A DNA stretch of 64,000 nucleotides. It comes from Echinostoma caproni (Eukaryota; Platyhelminthes; Trematoda; Plagiorchiida; Echinostomatidae). This document shows, in pieces, positions 48,863-63,900 of this stretch. The translations under genes were made by a program, and so were the position numbers. The stretch is taken from assembly GCA_900618425.1 (NCBI GenBank), contig UZAN01040872.1:4341-68340 (forward strand), read 5' to 3'. Numbering within the stretch: position 1 is the stretch's first letter; every line of letters starts with the position of its first letter. The notes under the pieces were generated by a model, which was not told the DNA's origin, ran no database searches, and was given only the letters and a program-made list of their open reading frames with translations.

Positions 48863-51800
48863 TCAGGAGCTCTATGCATATTATGAGCCAAATTATCACA
48901 GACTTACTAGACCGATTTGACTTTAGGGCTGACTTGGGTTAAATATTTTTGAATCATCAACATCATCAACTGTGCCTGGTTACTGTGAAAAACCGATTGG
49001 TTTAATCCAGTTATTCATCATCGAAAAGAGAATGTTTTATTTTATTTCTCTGAAATCGCACTGACGATGTTTGAAATTTATGATGTAATTTTCTGGCATT
49101 GAGTGAAAAGTTAAGGTTGTTTAGTCTAGTATTGGTGAATGTGTACACTTCAGTTAGATACCTCATCTAGACTATTTATGCATTAAGGAGAAGTAGAAAA
49201 TTATGAGAATAGATTTGTGCTTCATTCGAACGAAACATTTACCGACAAACAGGCATATCAGAATAAAAGCACACATCTGACAATGAATATATCTTATCTT
49301 CTTTATTCGACAACATTTAATAAACCAGTCCACATCGGATGTCAACCAGAGATTTGAGCTTAAATGAGCTTAAACAGGAATGAATTTTTGGGTAGCTGTT
49401 GTTTTAACGGGAAAGTTAAAACGCCATCTTGAAAGGCAGTTTTAGCAGAAAATTCATTTCATAGCCAAAATTGTGACCCACAGATACAACCACTATTACA
49501 TAATAGGTTGAGAAATGTTGAACACAACTGCATGCAATATTGCGGTGTGATTTGTTGCATCTTGAAAATTCATTTCTCTGCAGTGTTTAATCTAAAGACG
49601 TTTAGTTCACCAATAACCGTCCGTACGCCAAATTAGTAAATGTAGACAATACGGTTCACTCATTAGGGTAACGTGGAAGTAAGTCCATCTCGCATAGTAA
49701 AGCTTAAAGCACTGCAGGGTGTAATCAGTGATGAATTAGGTGATAAAGAAGTCACAGGAAAATATTTCTTCCCCGGTAGCTCTGCTTAACTCCGTGGGTT
49801 TGTTGAAATGTAATCAAACTACTCTGTTTTCACAAAATGGCGCGTTTGTTGGGAGATTTTCCCGTTTTCGGCAAAGTTTCACTTCTTTTTCAAATGTATC
49901 TGTGATTTTCAAACAGCCTCGGTTAGTGACTCAATTTGTTGACGTTTCTGAAGCTCCCAGGCGATAACACCAAGATATAACTCATCAGATCATGAATGAA
50001 AAATCCATCACATGAAGCTGTTAGTTTCACACGCATACGTTCAGACTGCATGCCAAACAAATAACAGTACAATATTCTTTATCAAAAGGAAAAGTTCCCT
50101 AATCTACTTAGATCTGGTGAGATGCAGCACATCCAGAAGATTTTATAGCACTCTGAAAAACAATCGATGCAGCGAACCGATGATTAGTCGCAATGGCATC
50201 GAATTCAGCATTTCCAAAAGCAGAGTTATTTCCATGCGACACGAACTCCTATGTTCTCCTATGTTCTGGGGAACCAAATACGACCACATACCGCTAGTGA
50301 AAGGATTTGGGAGCTATGGTACAGGAGGACGTAGGATGTTCCACGTTGTTTGTGCTCTCACAGTTGACCTATTGAAATCACATCTTGCTAAAGCATTGGA
50401 ACACTTATAATTTCACCATCCGTGAGTGATCATGCACGTTATTGTCATTGTTTTCTCTTTGTAAAGTTATTCAGAGAATTCTGTAAAAATGCTATGGGGC
50501 ATGATAAGCTTTAGCTTTGTTAAATTGACCATAATAAGACTTTGAATTTGACTTTGACCCGCAAGGCAGAAAGGTGTTGTCTGAAAACCACAATGCGTAT
50601 TGAGCCGTTGTCCAGTTCATTTGATCACATGCCCTTCGTACGCGGTCAAATGTCTATGTTGCCCAATACACCTTAATACTGAATTGAACCTATGACCAGG
50701 AAGCTCTGCTTGAGTGTGGTTCTTACGCCTTTTCTTGGTTGCTTTGGAATCAGGGACTTTAGATAACTCTCATTTGTTCACCGATTCGGATGCAGACGTT
50801 TGTTCCTACACCTTGCTGGTTAATCACCTTCGCTTCATGAAGGTACTGTATAGGAATTCCACAGTAGAAGCTATTTGAGATACTTGGTCGCATGGGAGCT
50901 TTTGCAAGGTACTATGGATAACTGACCAATTGCAACCCGAGGCAATAAAGCTGTTTAGTGCATTTTTATTTATTTGTTCAGTCGTGTATTTTGTTCGAAA
51001 ATAATTGCACGAAGAACGAGCATTGAATGAAATTGCTTGACAATAATATGTACCTTGTGGGATTGTTTCACCGAAATACTTTGTGGCACTGAACTCAATG
51101 TTAGTTTTGCAGACATCATATTCTTCACCGAACTTTCTCTCTCTTTCTGTCATGGATTATTACTCCAGGGACTTTGTTCTGACAGCAATAGTTGATTCGA
51201 TGACGATGCACTACACTCGCAAACGGGGACGTCCAAAGCGAGACTGGTAGGAGCACTCCACTTGTTTATATGTGTGACAAAACATCAGCCTTATTTCCAG
51301 GGGAATATAAGAATATCCGTTCATTCACTGAAGTCTGTTATCTTCTCGTTGGTCTGGGTATACACTCTAAACATTGTTTTCAAAAAGATTTCTCAGGATG
51401 AAGAAACATGGCGTGAAACTCGATCAATCCACTGCTTTCAAAGTCACCATCTGCTGAAGAGGAAAGTTATGTCAATTGAGGATGTAACTGGCTTCATTTC
51501 AAAATCATTTTGCTGATAATCGGGACCCATTAATTCATTTGTCATGCTCTGAAACCCTAATTGGCAGAATAAATATTTACTCACGTTTTGGTCCCGTTAA
51601 TATTTTTTCCCGCATCTAACTGTACTCGATTCGATCACCTATCGGAAACGAATTCTGTTCACCGGATTTGGTATGCTTTCACAACGCGCAGCGTAGTACA
51701 AACTGGCACAGCAACGCAGTCCTATGCAGGTCTAAGGTCAGTGAAAGTTTTGAATAAACCAAATGAACAGGTAACTGAGACAATTGTGTGTTTAAGACTG

Positions 51801-52266
51801 AATATCAAGAACGAATTCATATCACATCATAACGCTTCTGATACAGAAGTACTTGTTGCCGACGTCAAAGATTGGCTCAGCCTAAATGCAACCCTGAACA
51901 AAAATGCTATTGCCTGTTACTGACAAGCTACCCAAAATACAGCGTTAAAATAGAGATATGAATCTAGAACTCTATATATTGAAAGTCAAAACTGAAACAA
52001 AGCCAGTGTTTCATATTGTCTTAGCGATCAATGATGAGCATTTCGATGAGAAGACATATGTATTTCCCATTCTTGTTGTTTTGAGGAACTATGTAGATGC
52101 TGAATAACCTAAATACGCTGATAGCGAACAACAGAATCGTAAATGAATGACCACACTTATTGGACAACCATGTGACGACGTCCAGTGCAGTCTTCCTAAG
52201 ACCACTGCTACCAGCAAGCATATTTCCGGCTCGTTAGTAAATATTATATAGTTAGAGCGCAGTACG
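48863..52266. other. Non-coding stretch
   Basis: Frames of 132 codons at 50012-50410 and 111 codons at 51588-51923 (plus) are the longest and match nothing I recognise. A short tandem CTCCTATGTT pair lies near 50248-50270. Confidence 0.4.
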
Positions 52267-52305
52267 GTTGTTGTTGTTGTTCTGTTGTTGTTGTTGTTGT
52301 TGTTG
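52267..52305 (+). repeat. (GTT)n microsatellite
   Basis: GTT trinucleotides are repeated with one interruption (TCTG) at about 52281. On the minus strand this is (AAC)n. Confidence 0.95.
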
Positions 52306-55300
52306 AGGGAGGAAAAGAGAAACAGGGAGCTGCGTGAACCGCGATGCTAGGCGGAGAGTGGAGTGTGTGGATATTTTGTGTTATGCTTATTTGTGGGTCT
52401 CATGGGAGTGTGGACCACCTGTTAATGGCCAAGTTTTGCCTAACGACTTCCAGTAGCTACGGACAAGGAGTTTGTTGGTCGGAATGCGATCATGTCCATC
52501 GTGGATGTTTGTCGTTATTCACTATCACCTATTGTTTTTGGCTCGGTGGTCTCTGTGATTTCACCGAGCAGTGTTGCCCAGTTTTCAGAATATTGTGTAT
52601 GATCCTTGTAGACTCTTGTCAATTGCATCTATTGAAAGATTTGGAACAGATCATTGGTTGAGCAACGGATTTATCACCGCTTTTGGATCCGTGTTACAGA
52701 ACTTTAATAATGAGTATTATTAACTGATTAGTGACCGATTGTTATAGTGAACCTAATTTGCTGCAGAAAGGGATACCTACGGGTACGGCAGTCTATCTCA
52801 GGAGTCTTTCTCCAGTGTAAATTTCATTTACGCTAGGGTTGTACTGAACCTTGAAAATAGAGTAATATTGGCTTAAATGGATTCATCATTGACGGATACA
52901 ATATTTACCTCATACCGACACAGACACACACCAGTTTGTTCGTTGTCATCAAAATTCTTATGCAATACTTATGCGATTAACAGGGTATTCCATGGTTCTT
53001 TTTGATCGGTTGCCAGTGGGCTACGAGAATGTGATTAGTCTTGTACAGGATGTACTACGCGATAGTTGATTGTTTACCAACAAATTCCCAACTGCAGCCT
53101 TCGCAACCTATCCGTCAAATGTTTATTCAAATGTTCATTTAGTTATCTATTAGATTTCCAGCAGATGAAGTTGTATCTTCCGATTTGTTTTTGCTTAATT
53201 TTAACAATAACCAAATGCGACCAAAGGGAATAAGTGAGGTTATGACACATGCAAATTGGAACTGGAGCTGCATCTGTTCCGACGGGCGAACACAAAGCCA
53301 ACGGCCGGGGTGAGGGTGGGTTCGATTGGGTAGTTACCGAGACACAGCAATCCAACAGTTGTTTCGAGCTTGTCACAGTGCCGCCCATACCGGTTCCAAA
53401 CAAAGAAAGCTAATAAAAATCGCGGCGTCGCTTGTTTCGAAAGATAAATTCTCGTTTCGGAACGTCAAACGGCTTCCAGATTGGCATTTCGTTTATGAAA
53501 ACGCTTTGTCGGTATAAAAGCGCCATTAGTCTACCCGCGCACCATTTTTGATCCCATTTCGGCTTTTCATCTTATTAAAACGCTTGTTCATAGGTTGTAA
53601 CCAAAATTTGCAGAATACCGTTTGACCATATTATGTTATTATTGTAACAATTTTGACGACAGAATCCTTAATGAATATACCGCTCTGCACTATATAGTCA
53701 TATTCAAGTAAGCACGTATCTATGGTTCGCTCCATTTCGCACCAAATACAAAAATACATACTATAACACCACTGACAGATGATAGTTATCCGTGGTTCAA
53801 TTTCTTTTTGTGTTGTCACATGTAAATAACAACGTGGTAAAATGAGCTTTTAAACAATTACAATAGAATTATAACCTTCCGTTTGCGCAATTTCTAAACC
53901 AGTACGATTCTGAGGCAGATGCAGCAGTTGCTTCCACTCACTGATTCTTTCCGACAAAAATCTTTTTATTATTATCAATAGTTCAAGATGATGATCTACA
54001 CATGAAACTTGCCAATATCCACCAGTTTGAAAACATTCCTCACGATAAGCAATTCAAAATTCTCTCAGTGTTCAACTATTCCCCTCTCTCCGTTTGACCA
54101 CTCTTCCCATACTGTAGTAAATGTGTCTACTGTCGAGATCCCCTTTTAATCATTGCACCTAGATCAATCTACATTCACTGCTTAGCAAACCACTTGACCT
54201 TGACACATATGATACAGTTCAATGGACATGTTGGAATCCGTTTAACCACAGCGATCACTGAATTTATTGTGACTTCATTCAGATGCAACATGCTATGATA
54301 TAACCCCTGTCCTCACAACTACCAGTATTTGAGCATTACTGCTGTCCTATTCCTTGTTTCCTTACCTCCTTGAGGAAACGTCTGATCCATAGACAGCATC
54401 GTACGTTTTGGTGACACGGTTAGTACCAGCAAATCTGTCTAACGTCTGCATTTGGAACCTTTACCCTCCTCGCTGCCTACCATATAATTGATCATTATTC
54501 CCTCCCCATCGCTGACCTTTCCGCTTCTTTTTGATCACTAGTTTCAACTGTTTCATTCCGTTTTATTACATCTCGTCTATTTCGTTTCTCACTAAGATTT
54601 ATCTGTACATTCATCACCCATATGCAACCATGCACTTTGACCAAATGACGGTGATATATATACGATTACCTTTGATGTTCCTTGTTCTTTGCTTTGACGC
54701 GGCCTAGCGAGTCGACTGACTAGATATCCTATTCCATTCTTTTCTATGTTGCCTGACATCTAAGGCGGATTGCTCATAACTTGAGGTGTGTTATCCATAT
54801 TGTTCGTTTACCGAGTGCCTCAGTACAGGTAGATTACCGAACTCGTGCTCTACTTGCCTGGTCGTCGAGGGGTTCCCTTTCTGCACACCACTCTCTCGAT
54901 GAATGCCAATCCGTTACCGACCAAAACTATCCAATGTTGGATCAACTCGGTACGAAGGAAACACTGCTGTTTTGAGAGATGTCCGAAATCGGGTTAAAGG
55001 TATGGTAAATAACTTGAAGCACTCCTTCAAAAACCTTTGTGTTCAAGAAGTGTAGTAGAATAGAACAAAACAGGCACGCATTTTCATGCAACTCAACGTG
55101 CAGACTGTTTTTACAATAATATCAACTTTTTTATCGTCGATTAACAATTCTGTCGTGTTTTCACTCTGACAATTTTATTTATCTCAAAACTCTGGTATGC
55201 AGAAAATTGCAGGTTTGCCAACACTAATTACAGAGTGAAACAATCCAGACAAAATGTGCTAAAATCGTTCCCCGATTGTCGCTTTACCACGTATCCATCA

Positions 55301-58300
55301 ATTTAATTTTATAAACTGGAACTTCTCAAACCATTGGACAATATCATGGCTCGTTTTCCGTAGTCTAGACACCGAACTGTCGTGACAAGGAATGTCAAAC
55401 TATGTAATTTCCACCGACGAGCATTAAACAGACTTTTGTTTCGACGAAACATCCAGCAATCAATCAACGCTTTCTTTCCACAATCAGTATTCCATTGCTC
55501 CATTTATGCGTAATTCACGACCGTTAGGGGGATTTAATTGTACTCTCGTGTTTAGGAGCATCACCTGGGGCGTCAAATAAGACCGGACCCGATTTCGAAT
55601 TGTTTTCATCCACAAACTGCGTCGAGTTGATCATCGCAATTGGATTTGTGACAGTATGCGACGGGGTCACAAGTGATAAGCAAAACTCTTAGCCAATGAT
55701 ACCAAACAGTATGTCAAGTACCAGTTATATCCTCATATAAATGATAGCTCAAGAAAACAGTGAGCAACCAAAAGATGCAATATACGATTTCACCGAATGT
55801 GATAAACTAACTCAGCTTGGTTTTTTTGGCTTTCACAATTTGACATGTTTGAACCTTTTGATCATCGAACCAAAATGCTATTAACTGCCACACAAATATG
55901 CACATTTGGATAATGAAACAGTTTGCAATGAGAAATTTGAGAAATTCTATTTGGGGCTGTATGCTAGTCGATGAAATTTCCGAGAGCTCAAGAGATAAAT
56001 ACGTCTCTGATTTACAATATCAGGTCATTAAGCTATATATCTACGGCAATGGTGACGTCAAATGTGACGAGGATCTACAATCATGGTACTTGGATGGCGT
56101 GAGCTCACCTCGTCAGCGTAAGTCGATAAGATGAGAAGAATAAGTGACTAAAACGGAAGAAGCGGTGTCGGATGGGCAAGTGATACTATTTAAGCTATAT
56201 GCAGCACACATCAAAATGCGCTTCGATCTTCTATAGTTGGTAAAAGTTAGTAGAAGAATCACTTAGAGCGCAACTTCTATTTTATATGATGTTTATCTGC
56301 AGATTTGAAGTCATTTTTGACCAAGGGTTCAGCTAATTTGCACGAATACATGCATAGAAAACGTACATATAAAATAATGAGGCTAGTTTCATTAGGCCCT
56401 GGAAAATAGGGTTTCCGAGATTTTTCTCGTTCAGCGAACAACGTTCTTCACGTAAATTCGTCTTTAGGCATTTTCAATTAGATGTAGACGGGCGTGATTG
56501 ATTTACCAATGTAAATGGAAAGAACAACGTGGTCTGTCAGGTGTAAAAAGCATACAATTGTCCACATCCTAATCAGCCAGCTAATAGAGGCCACATTCCG
56601 TGTTTACTCGCAGCGGGGTGTGATATTTACACCTACAATTTATTTGCCTTCAGTACGAATCTGGTTGCAGGCCGAAACGAGATAAATGTGGGTCATATGC
56701 CATGCAAGGCACTTGATCCGTGTTCCAATGCACTCACTATGCTCGCTTAATGCTCCTGGTTTTGACCGTTGATGAGAAAAAACAGAAAAATGATGCTGTC
56801 ATTGAGTCAGTTGGTCTCATGGCCGGACAGACTGCTCCGCCTGCCTCCCAAATGCCAGTTTGCAAGATCTGAACAAGGATGAATTAAGTGAGAATGAAAT
56901 GTAATTCTAATTATGAACGGTAAATGCAGAGGCGAGGCTCCTCTTGCACTGAGTATCGTGGTTAACATGATCTACCCTTATTTGTTAATGGTAGGTTTCC
57001 TATGAGAAAGATGTTGTATGGTTGGGAACACTTTAAATATACGTTTCCACCATTAACTTGGTTAAAACCCATTACAAAGTCACATTTAGTCTCTACAAAA
57101 CATAATATATACAGTACAATTGAGCAAATAGACAATCTTGCGTATGTGTGAATTTTCACGCCATGATTTTGAGTAAAGCTTTCACATAGGTGATCGTTTG
57201 ATGATAATGTTATTGAATTAAGACCATACTATTTTGCTTGCGCAGGTGTTGCACCAGATCAGAAGAATAATAACAAGTGGACCTGTTGAACAAATGTATC
57301 AACCTAGCGATAAAGCAGGCCCACAACACAGTTAGATCATCAAGCATGTTCACATAAATCCCAGCAAACTGAGACACCTTCAAATAACCAATTTCCACAC
57401 TGACCAATTTACCGGTGATACAGGTAAACTAGAAAAGCTTATCCTACTCTAATCATCGCTCTTTCAAGCGCAACCGGTTTATCCATACATTGAACATAAA
57501 ACTGTCTACTCGTTCTAGGCAATTCCTACGCACCTTTACCTTGGGTCATTGATGAACGATGGACCACTCAATAAAAACATAAAAAGTCCCTCGATTCCTA
57601 AGATGATAATAAAAAACAGACTACCGTTACCTGCTCACTCGTAACAATTCATAAAAGTGGCTAGTTCATAAAAACGTTTTCCAATACGGAATTAAATGAA
57701 GGTATTTAAATAAAAAGCTTCAGTTTATAAATAAACATGCCAAGAAATATCTACCTGATGTGCCAGCCGGGCGTATTACAGAAGGAATAAAAAACAGTAT
57801 ATTTTTGAAGCCACCGTTTTCCAAATGCCTTGTTGTTGCATCACTGTACCGACGCACCCTGTTGTAATCACTGCGACTGTTCACGGAAAGAAGTGCACAT
57901 TTGGGGACAGCGAGAGTATGTTACTTGCTTTTTGGACAGAGTGAATCAGAATCAAATACAAATTCGTTCTCAATGCAGCTTCTGACATCATGAAAAAAGG
58001 ATTGAAAAATGAAAATCTGAATCGGAGGGGTTTGGGGTGGTAAACGCTACCCGTGGGGTAATGACGTATTTGTGTCTCGCTCTACTCACTCCTTGATTTG
58101 GTGGCAATGTCACTAGAATGGGAACTTTGAAGGTGACAGACGGCAAAGGATATACGAGGACTGGATGATCGTGTTTTAGTTGTTCCTTATGCATAGTCCC
58201 TGAATTACAAATTATTTATGATCTGCTGCTGAAAAACTGCTACGCCTCGAACGCAAGCTGGGCAAATTTTTATGCATGAAATAGAAACCTGATATGAAGA

Positions 58301-60968
58301 AACCAACTGTGAAACTCACTAATTTTTCCCGTAAAATCTCTTGAAACATATGCTTACTTATGTTCAGAAATGTTAAACGCGTCCTGTGATAAATGAAGTA
58401 AATGATGCCTAAACATGACTGACTACCTCAAATGAACAACTGGCATGTATTAATCTCGAATTCAACGAACTACCAGAACGACAATAGTGTTCTACATCTC
58501 CTCGGAAACATTTTGCTTCTAGTCGAATCGTTGTTGTTACGAAGCAACCGATGTACAGAGTTGTGAAAGAAAGGCTACTTATCTGAAGTGAACTTTGGAA
58601 AATAGCTGGTACCAACCTTCAATCGTGTAAAACGCCTTCTTCCGTGGAAGACCGGTTCACACGAAGAAGATTGTTTCTGTCAATCTAATGTGATTGCGTA
58701 ATGCAAGTTCTACAACATCTCAAGGTGAATGAGATCAGCGGATCAATTCCTTACCTGCCCTTTCATTTTTGTCACAATCATTTTTCTGTTTGGCGCATCA
58801 AACTCAATAAATCATTTCTAGCCGAATGACGAACAGAGGACACCTTTTTATCATTGGCGTTGAGAAGAAAACGAAGACTGAGAACTCAGAAATTAAAAAG
58901 ACGATAGAGGTCGCCTTAACTACATTTCGATTTCGTATGTATGTACAATGATTGATTACTGTATTATATCCATCTCGTATTATTTATATGAGAGTGTAAA
59001 TTGCATCTTTTTGAAACGCGCTACGTTGCCCTTCTTCAAAAAGTATGAACATCATCAAAATTCCTATTATTTGGTTGATTTAGTATTGTTTTGTCAATTT
59101 CCTGTCAAGAAGCGAAGAAAAAGCGAAGAACAGACTACGCCACCCTATCGATTTACCGGGTGAGAAACACAATTGCGTTAGGTTGCTGTGCGATAAATGT
59201 TCTGACTGTCCGGTCAGCCCAAATGTCCGACGCGTACTTATGAGCTCATCGAACACACAATTCGGTCCGCACATTATTTATCTTAAATTCATTAGATTAT
59301 TGAACGGTGATTGTTTTTGTGCAAATTTATTGAGTTAAAACGAATCGAAAATTTGAGTTCATACTGACGTGTTTGAGAAAATGATAGGCATGAGGTGGAG
59401 TAGATAGGCAAAGTGTATGATCAGAAAAATCTGGGTAAAGATCGTGCGCGCTAATCGGAAACCCAACTAGGTTATTTTGACTACTTGAATAAACAAAAAC
59501 TGATTTCAAATTTGGCTCGAAATGTTTGGTGTTCTTCAAACAAGGAACAAATTGAATACAACGGGTCGATAGAAGCTAACAATCTGCCAGCAAATGCCTT
59601 TCAAGGTTTATGGATGAGATTATTGGATGATTGAAAATGGAAGCGGATCCAGGAAACGAAAGTTGCGTTACTACCGCTATAGTGTCATTTCGAACAGAGC
59701 GCACAGTGATGGCATCGATTTATAAACAAAATAAATAGCTTTTAAGTAAGAAAAATTTTAAGGCCACAAAAGGGAGTAACCATACCGTGAACATTTTACA
59801 GAAACTTTGCTGCCGGCAAGTATTCGGTAACCTTAATATCGAGGAAGAGGAGAATTAGGTATCGAGCGATTGATTGCTATGGATATAGTCAATTCGAATA
59901 AGAATGAAGAGTGTGAACAAACGCAATCCTATTTGAAATGAGGCAGGTTTTTTTCAGGAATCCATTCAATGGATTGTCAGTTTTCAGATAATAAACGTGC
60001 AAACTGGTCGCCAAATTACCGGACGTGTTATTAAAGGAAAAGCAATATGGAAAACGTTCGTGCATATATCACCGACATGTGGTGCATAAATCGGAGAAGA
60101 AATGTGTACCGTGTATTGTCACTCTTCATACGTTGTCTTTAGGGTGTTGCACTTCAAGTTCCCGGTCTTAACACATTCTTATCTAAATTCTTCAATAAAC
60201 CGCGAACTGATCGGGCAAAACTGCCAGACTGTGACGCCTCCACACAACATTGTTATTCTCCAGTATGTCACACACACGGTTTGCTTCCTGGTATTAGCCC
60301 CTGAGCTAATCGTGTGCCCCCAACTAACTTTTCCAAAGTATTTTCAGGCAGTTAATTGAGTTGGTGCTTAAATAACTAAAGATAAAACCGACAGAAAAAC
60401 AATCACAACCACGAATTTTTGGTGTTCTCTAAAAATTGCATTGTTATTTTGTTAAAAAGATTCGATAAATCTGACATGACATTGGATTCATCGCAAACGG
60501 ACATGTATATCATAGGTTGAAGAAATTTCTTTATTTATTCGCATTACCGGACACGATGAGGGTTTTTAGATTGTAAGGAGATTCATTCAATCTCAGAAGT
60601 GTATAGATTTTTTGAACATAAATTGACTATTCGAAGCTGGAAAAAAAACACTGAAAGAACACTACGAATAACATTATCATTTTATTCTACCATGAGTAAA
60701 CTACTCCATGCTAGTGTGGTAAAACCGTATTGTTTTTCAAATCTCCATTGTAATATTGTCAGTGATCTGAAATTGTCCTCCAGTCAATTGGCATTGGACT
60801 ACATGATTGTGAGTAATTGAATCACAGCGACCGGAAGTCAGCAAATCACACAATTTTGGCAAGAAATTCTTAGTGAATAAAATCAACTGTTCCCGTCTTA
60901 CATTTCGAGTTTCAAGGTGTGGCACGGAGCTGTTTCACTTATTTTCTACCTGATCCGACGCGGCCGAC
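52306..60968. other. Non-coding stretch
   Basis: A 105-codon plus frame at 52344-52661 begins with a hydrophobic, signal-like stretch and contains 12 Cys, but no family is recognised. A GC-rich patch lies at 53275-53330. Other short frames are unsupported. Confidence 0.4.
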
Positions 60969-60990
60969 GGGAAGGGGCGGCGGGGGGGGG
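60969..60990 (+). repeat. G-rich tract, possible G-quadruplex
   Basis: Runs of three, four and nine G with short spacers are consistent with a quadruplex-forming sequence. The immediate surroundings are GC-rich against an AT-rich background. Confidence 0.6.
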
Positions 60991-63900
60991 AAGAACTTTG
61001 CTATAGCCTGAAAGCAGTTGTTGTCCAAAAGGAAGAACGAAAGTCTTTCGACCGAGTGCCCCCAATTGCAAGAAATATCACGATTTGAAGTGATAAGGAA
61101 GACTCAACTTAAAGGAAAGTTGATTCTGTTTTGTTACACGTCAGATTAACGTCTGTTCCATCTCAACCCTTGTTCTAGCGGTGGTTGCTTTACATGTAGC
61201 GAACCAATACACTTCGGCAAGCTGATCAACCGGTGTTTAATTTAAAAGCGATCTACAAGTGAATGTTTTTTCCCAAGAGCTACTACATTACATTTCAACC
61301 AATTTTCTAAATTGCCTCAAATTATATCAGTATTGGGGTTCGGTTTATTACCACGTGTTTATAATCTACACTGCATTAACTTGGAAAAAACAAGTTCCGT
61401 GAATTCTTGTTTTCAAACTAATGGTAAAGATCTGTTTTTCAACTGTAAAATTATAAATTACTGACTATTAGTTATGGTAATGCGGCGGAGAGCCGGGAGA
61501 GCGGGGGGCGTTGGTATCGGAGTGTAAACCTGACTGTGTGGCTATCTCGTTTGTGAAACGGCTCTTTCAGTGCAATCAAATCTGGGGTTACACAAAACAC
61601 TACACCACTGCCAACTAGTAGTACAGTCCATCTACTTCCACCGGTGCTGATTTAGGGTAAGCTAGGTTTAACTTCCTTTAATTACGTTTAGAGTCATGGA
61701 AATGGGAGTTGGGTTTCCTGTTCATACAAATGCCCAGTTCAGGACACGATAACGACTGTTTTTACACTACAATAAAGCTGAATAATCAACATTTTTCACC
61801 GATTCTATCTTAGAAGTTACTGTTTACCTAAAAACAAAACTGGTTTGTTGTTCCGACCGAACGCACTTACTTTGAAAGATATTGAACAAAACAAGGCGCA
61901 ACACAGTGCACAATATAATGAATGACAAGCGCTGGATGGGATACTAGAGTGGAGTATAATTCAGCAAAAAATCAGGAATAAAAATCAGTTCTCTCTTCGT
62001 GAAAAGTATTGCGACTAGCTAACCCAACATACATACAGGACACCGCAGCCAAGTGACCATGGTTCTAGTAGATTCCGTGTCAAACTAGCAAATCGGACGC
62101 AGTTTAGTACAAATACAAAAATCACAGATCCCCTGTGATTGAAGTTAGGGAGGGATGGAGGTGATTTGGTCAAATACTGTTCCTGTAGTAGTAAGTTTAA
62201 GTTTAATATGGTTGTCTCTAATTACGCTACAATTCGTTCATATAACCATAGCAACGTAAAATGTTAATGCAAAGTGATTCATTCAGAAAAATAGTGGTTT
62301 TGCACTTCGTAGAACGATCGCAACACTCATTTGTCGTCTTCTTTTCGTGAAAAGAAAGATGACCGGCCACTTGACGTTGTAGTCTCGGTGGCAACGGCAC
62401 CAGTTCCACCCAGTCAATGTGTGCGTCCGGAAGGCATTCATATCGTGTCCATTCTGACGGAAGTCAAGAGATTCAAAGTGCAGTACACTCACTGGAAATG
62501 CAGTACTGCATGAGACGTCTGGTAGACTCCATTATCAAACGTTGCAGAACTCAACTGTGCCTATATTCTAATACAAACATAGATAAAGGCAGACGAGGAT
62601 TATGATTTTGGGTAATTTAAAAACACTATGATCAAATGTCAGACAGGGAAATCAGATTTCGTCATGCATGAATATTTATTATTGCCGCGTATTTTTCGTT
62701 ACAAGCATCATATCTTGATGTATTGTCATTTATCCGTATGGAATCTGATAATCAAAGAACAGCCCACTGCTGCTTCTTGTTTCACGCTTTACTTTTCAGT
62801 TTCATCTGTTCTCTTTTATGGTATTTTGAAACAAAAACCATCCGGGAGGTTGTGGTATTCCTGTTCAAACAAATGACAACTGTCTTTTGCCGTCAGGACA
62901 ACACTCTCAAATTATGGGGTTGTTACGTCGCGGGCCATTGTAAGGGGTCAGAAAATCAGTGAGCCGATTGCTGCTTAATCCCTACAATTAGTCCGATGGA
63001 GTGAAACTACTGACCCAAGGAGGAGAAGAGAGATAATTATTTTATTACTCGAATTCTGATCAATGACCTTTTGAAAACGAAATCTCAAAACAGGAACAAG
63101 TGACCGAACAAAGCACAATTTCAACGGTCATATAAACAGACTTGAAACAGTAATATTTCGGTCCCCGTTTGGCAGAGATCGATGGACACATTCCCAACAG
63201 TAGAATCTACCTCGTGTGATTAGGGTTTATTTAATATAAGTTTTCCGAGATCCGTTCTGTTTGCATTTAGCTGCTCATGATTCGGAAATTACAGTCAGCA
63301 TTCAAAGTCCCGAATGGTTCGATGTTTTTTTTAAAATCCGACATTAACAATGATAGACAGACATTCGGAATATTTGTGAAATGTGAAAATATTCAATATA
63401 TGATTGACGATAGGATTTTTACAGTGGATGTAAAATGTGGATAATCAGCTTAGAGAAGAGTACAGCTCAGATGAAAAGCTCATCACTTCAGAACGGTGCA
63501 AACAGTGCAGTGGTCTGAGGCTTTAGATGGACATTAGGATGGTTGAAGCTAAATCTTTAGGCTGTCAAAGAGATTCACACATGAGAGGGCGATGAAAAAA
63601 ATTAGTTTTTAGGAATTCAAGCAAGGTTTGTGCATATTTCGTAAGAATAAATAATTTTTCTGTGATGATAATGGCATGCTTACCTTATTGTTTTTACGCT
63701 TTGCAGGTTTTCAGATTGTCTTGCGCTTTAAGCTGATTAACCAACATGGTTCTTAAAAATATTCCACTCATTTGTTTGAAGTGTGCGGAACGACCACAGA
63801 TAGATTACGGTGAAAGTGGATTTCCTCAATAAACAGCGAGGAATAAGTGATTTTTATGGGAAAATGTTATGCTTATATTTAGTCCTGAGAAAACCCATTT

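Noticed and set aside
48103..48942. Several apparent 247-262 codon open frames on both strands
   Set aside because: They consist almost entirely of unknown residues across the run of N and are artefacts of the gap.
53143..53403. GGTTCGATTGGG near 53325 as a possible tRNA B box
   Set aside because: No A box at a suitable distance and the second half deviates from the B-box consensus.
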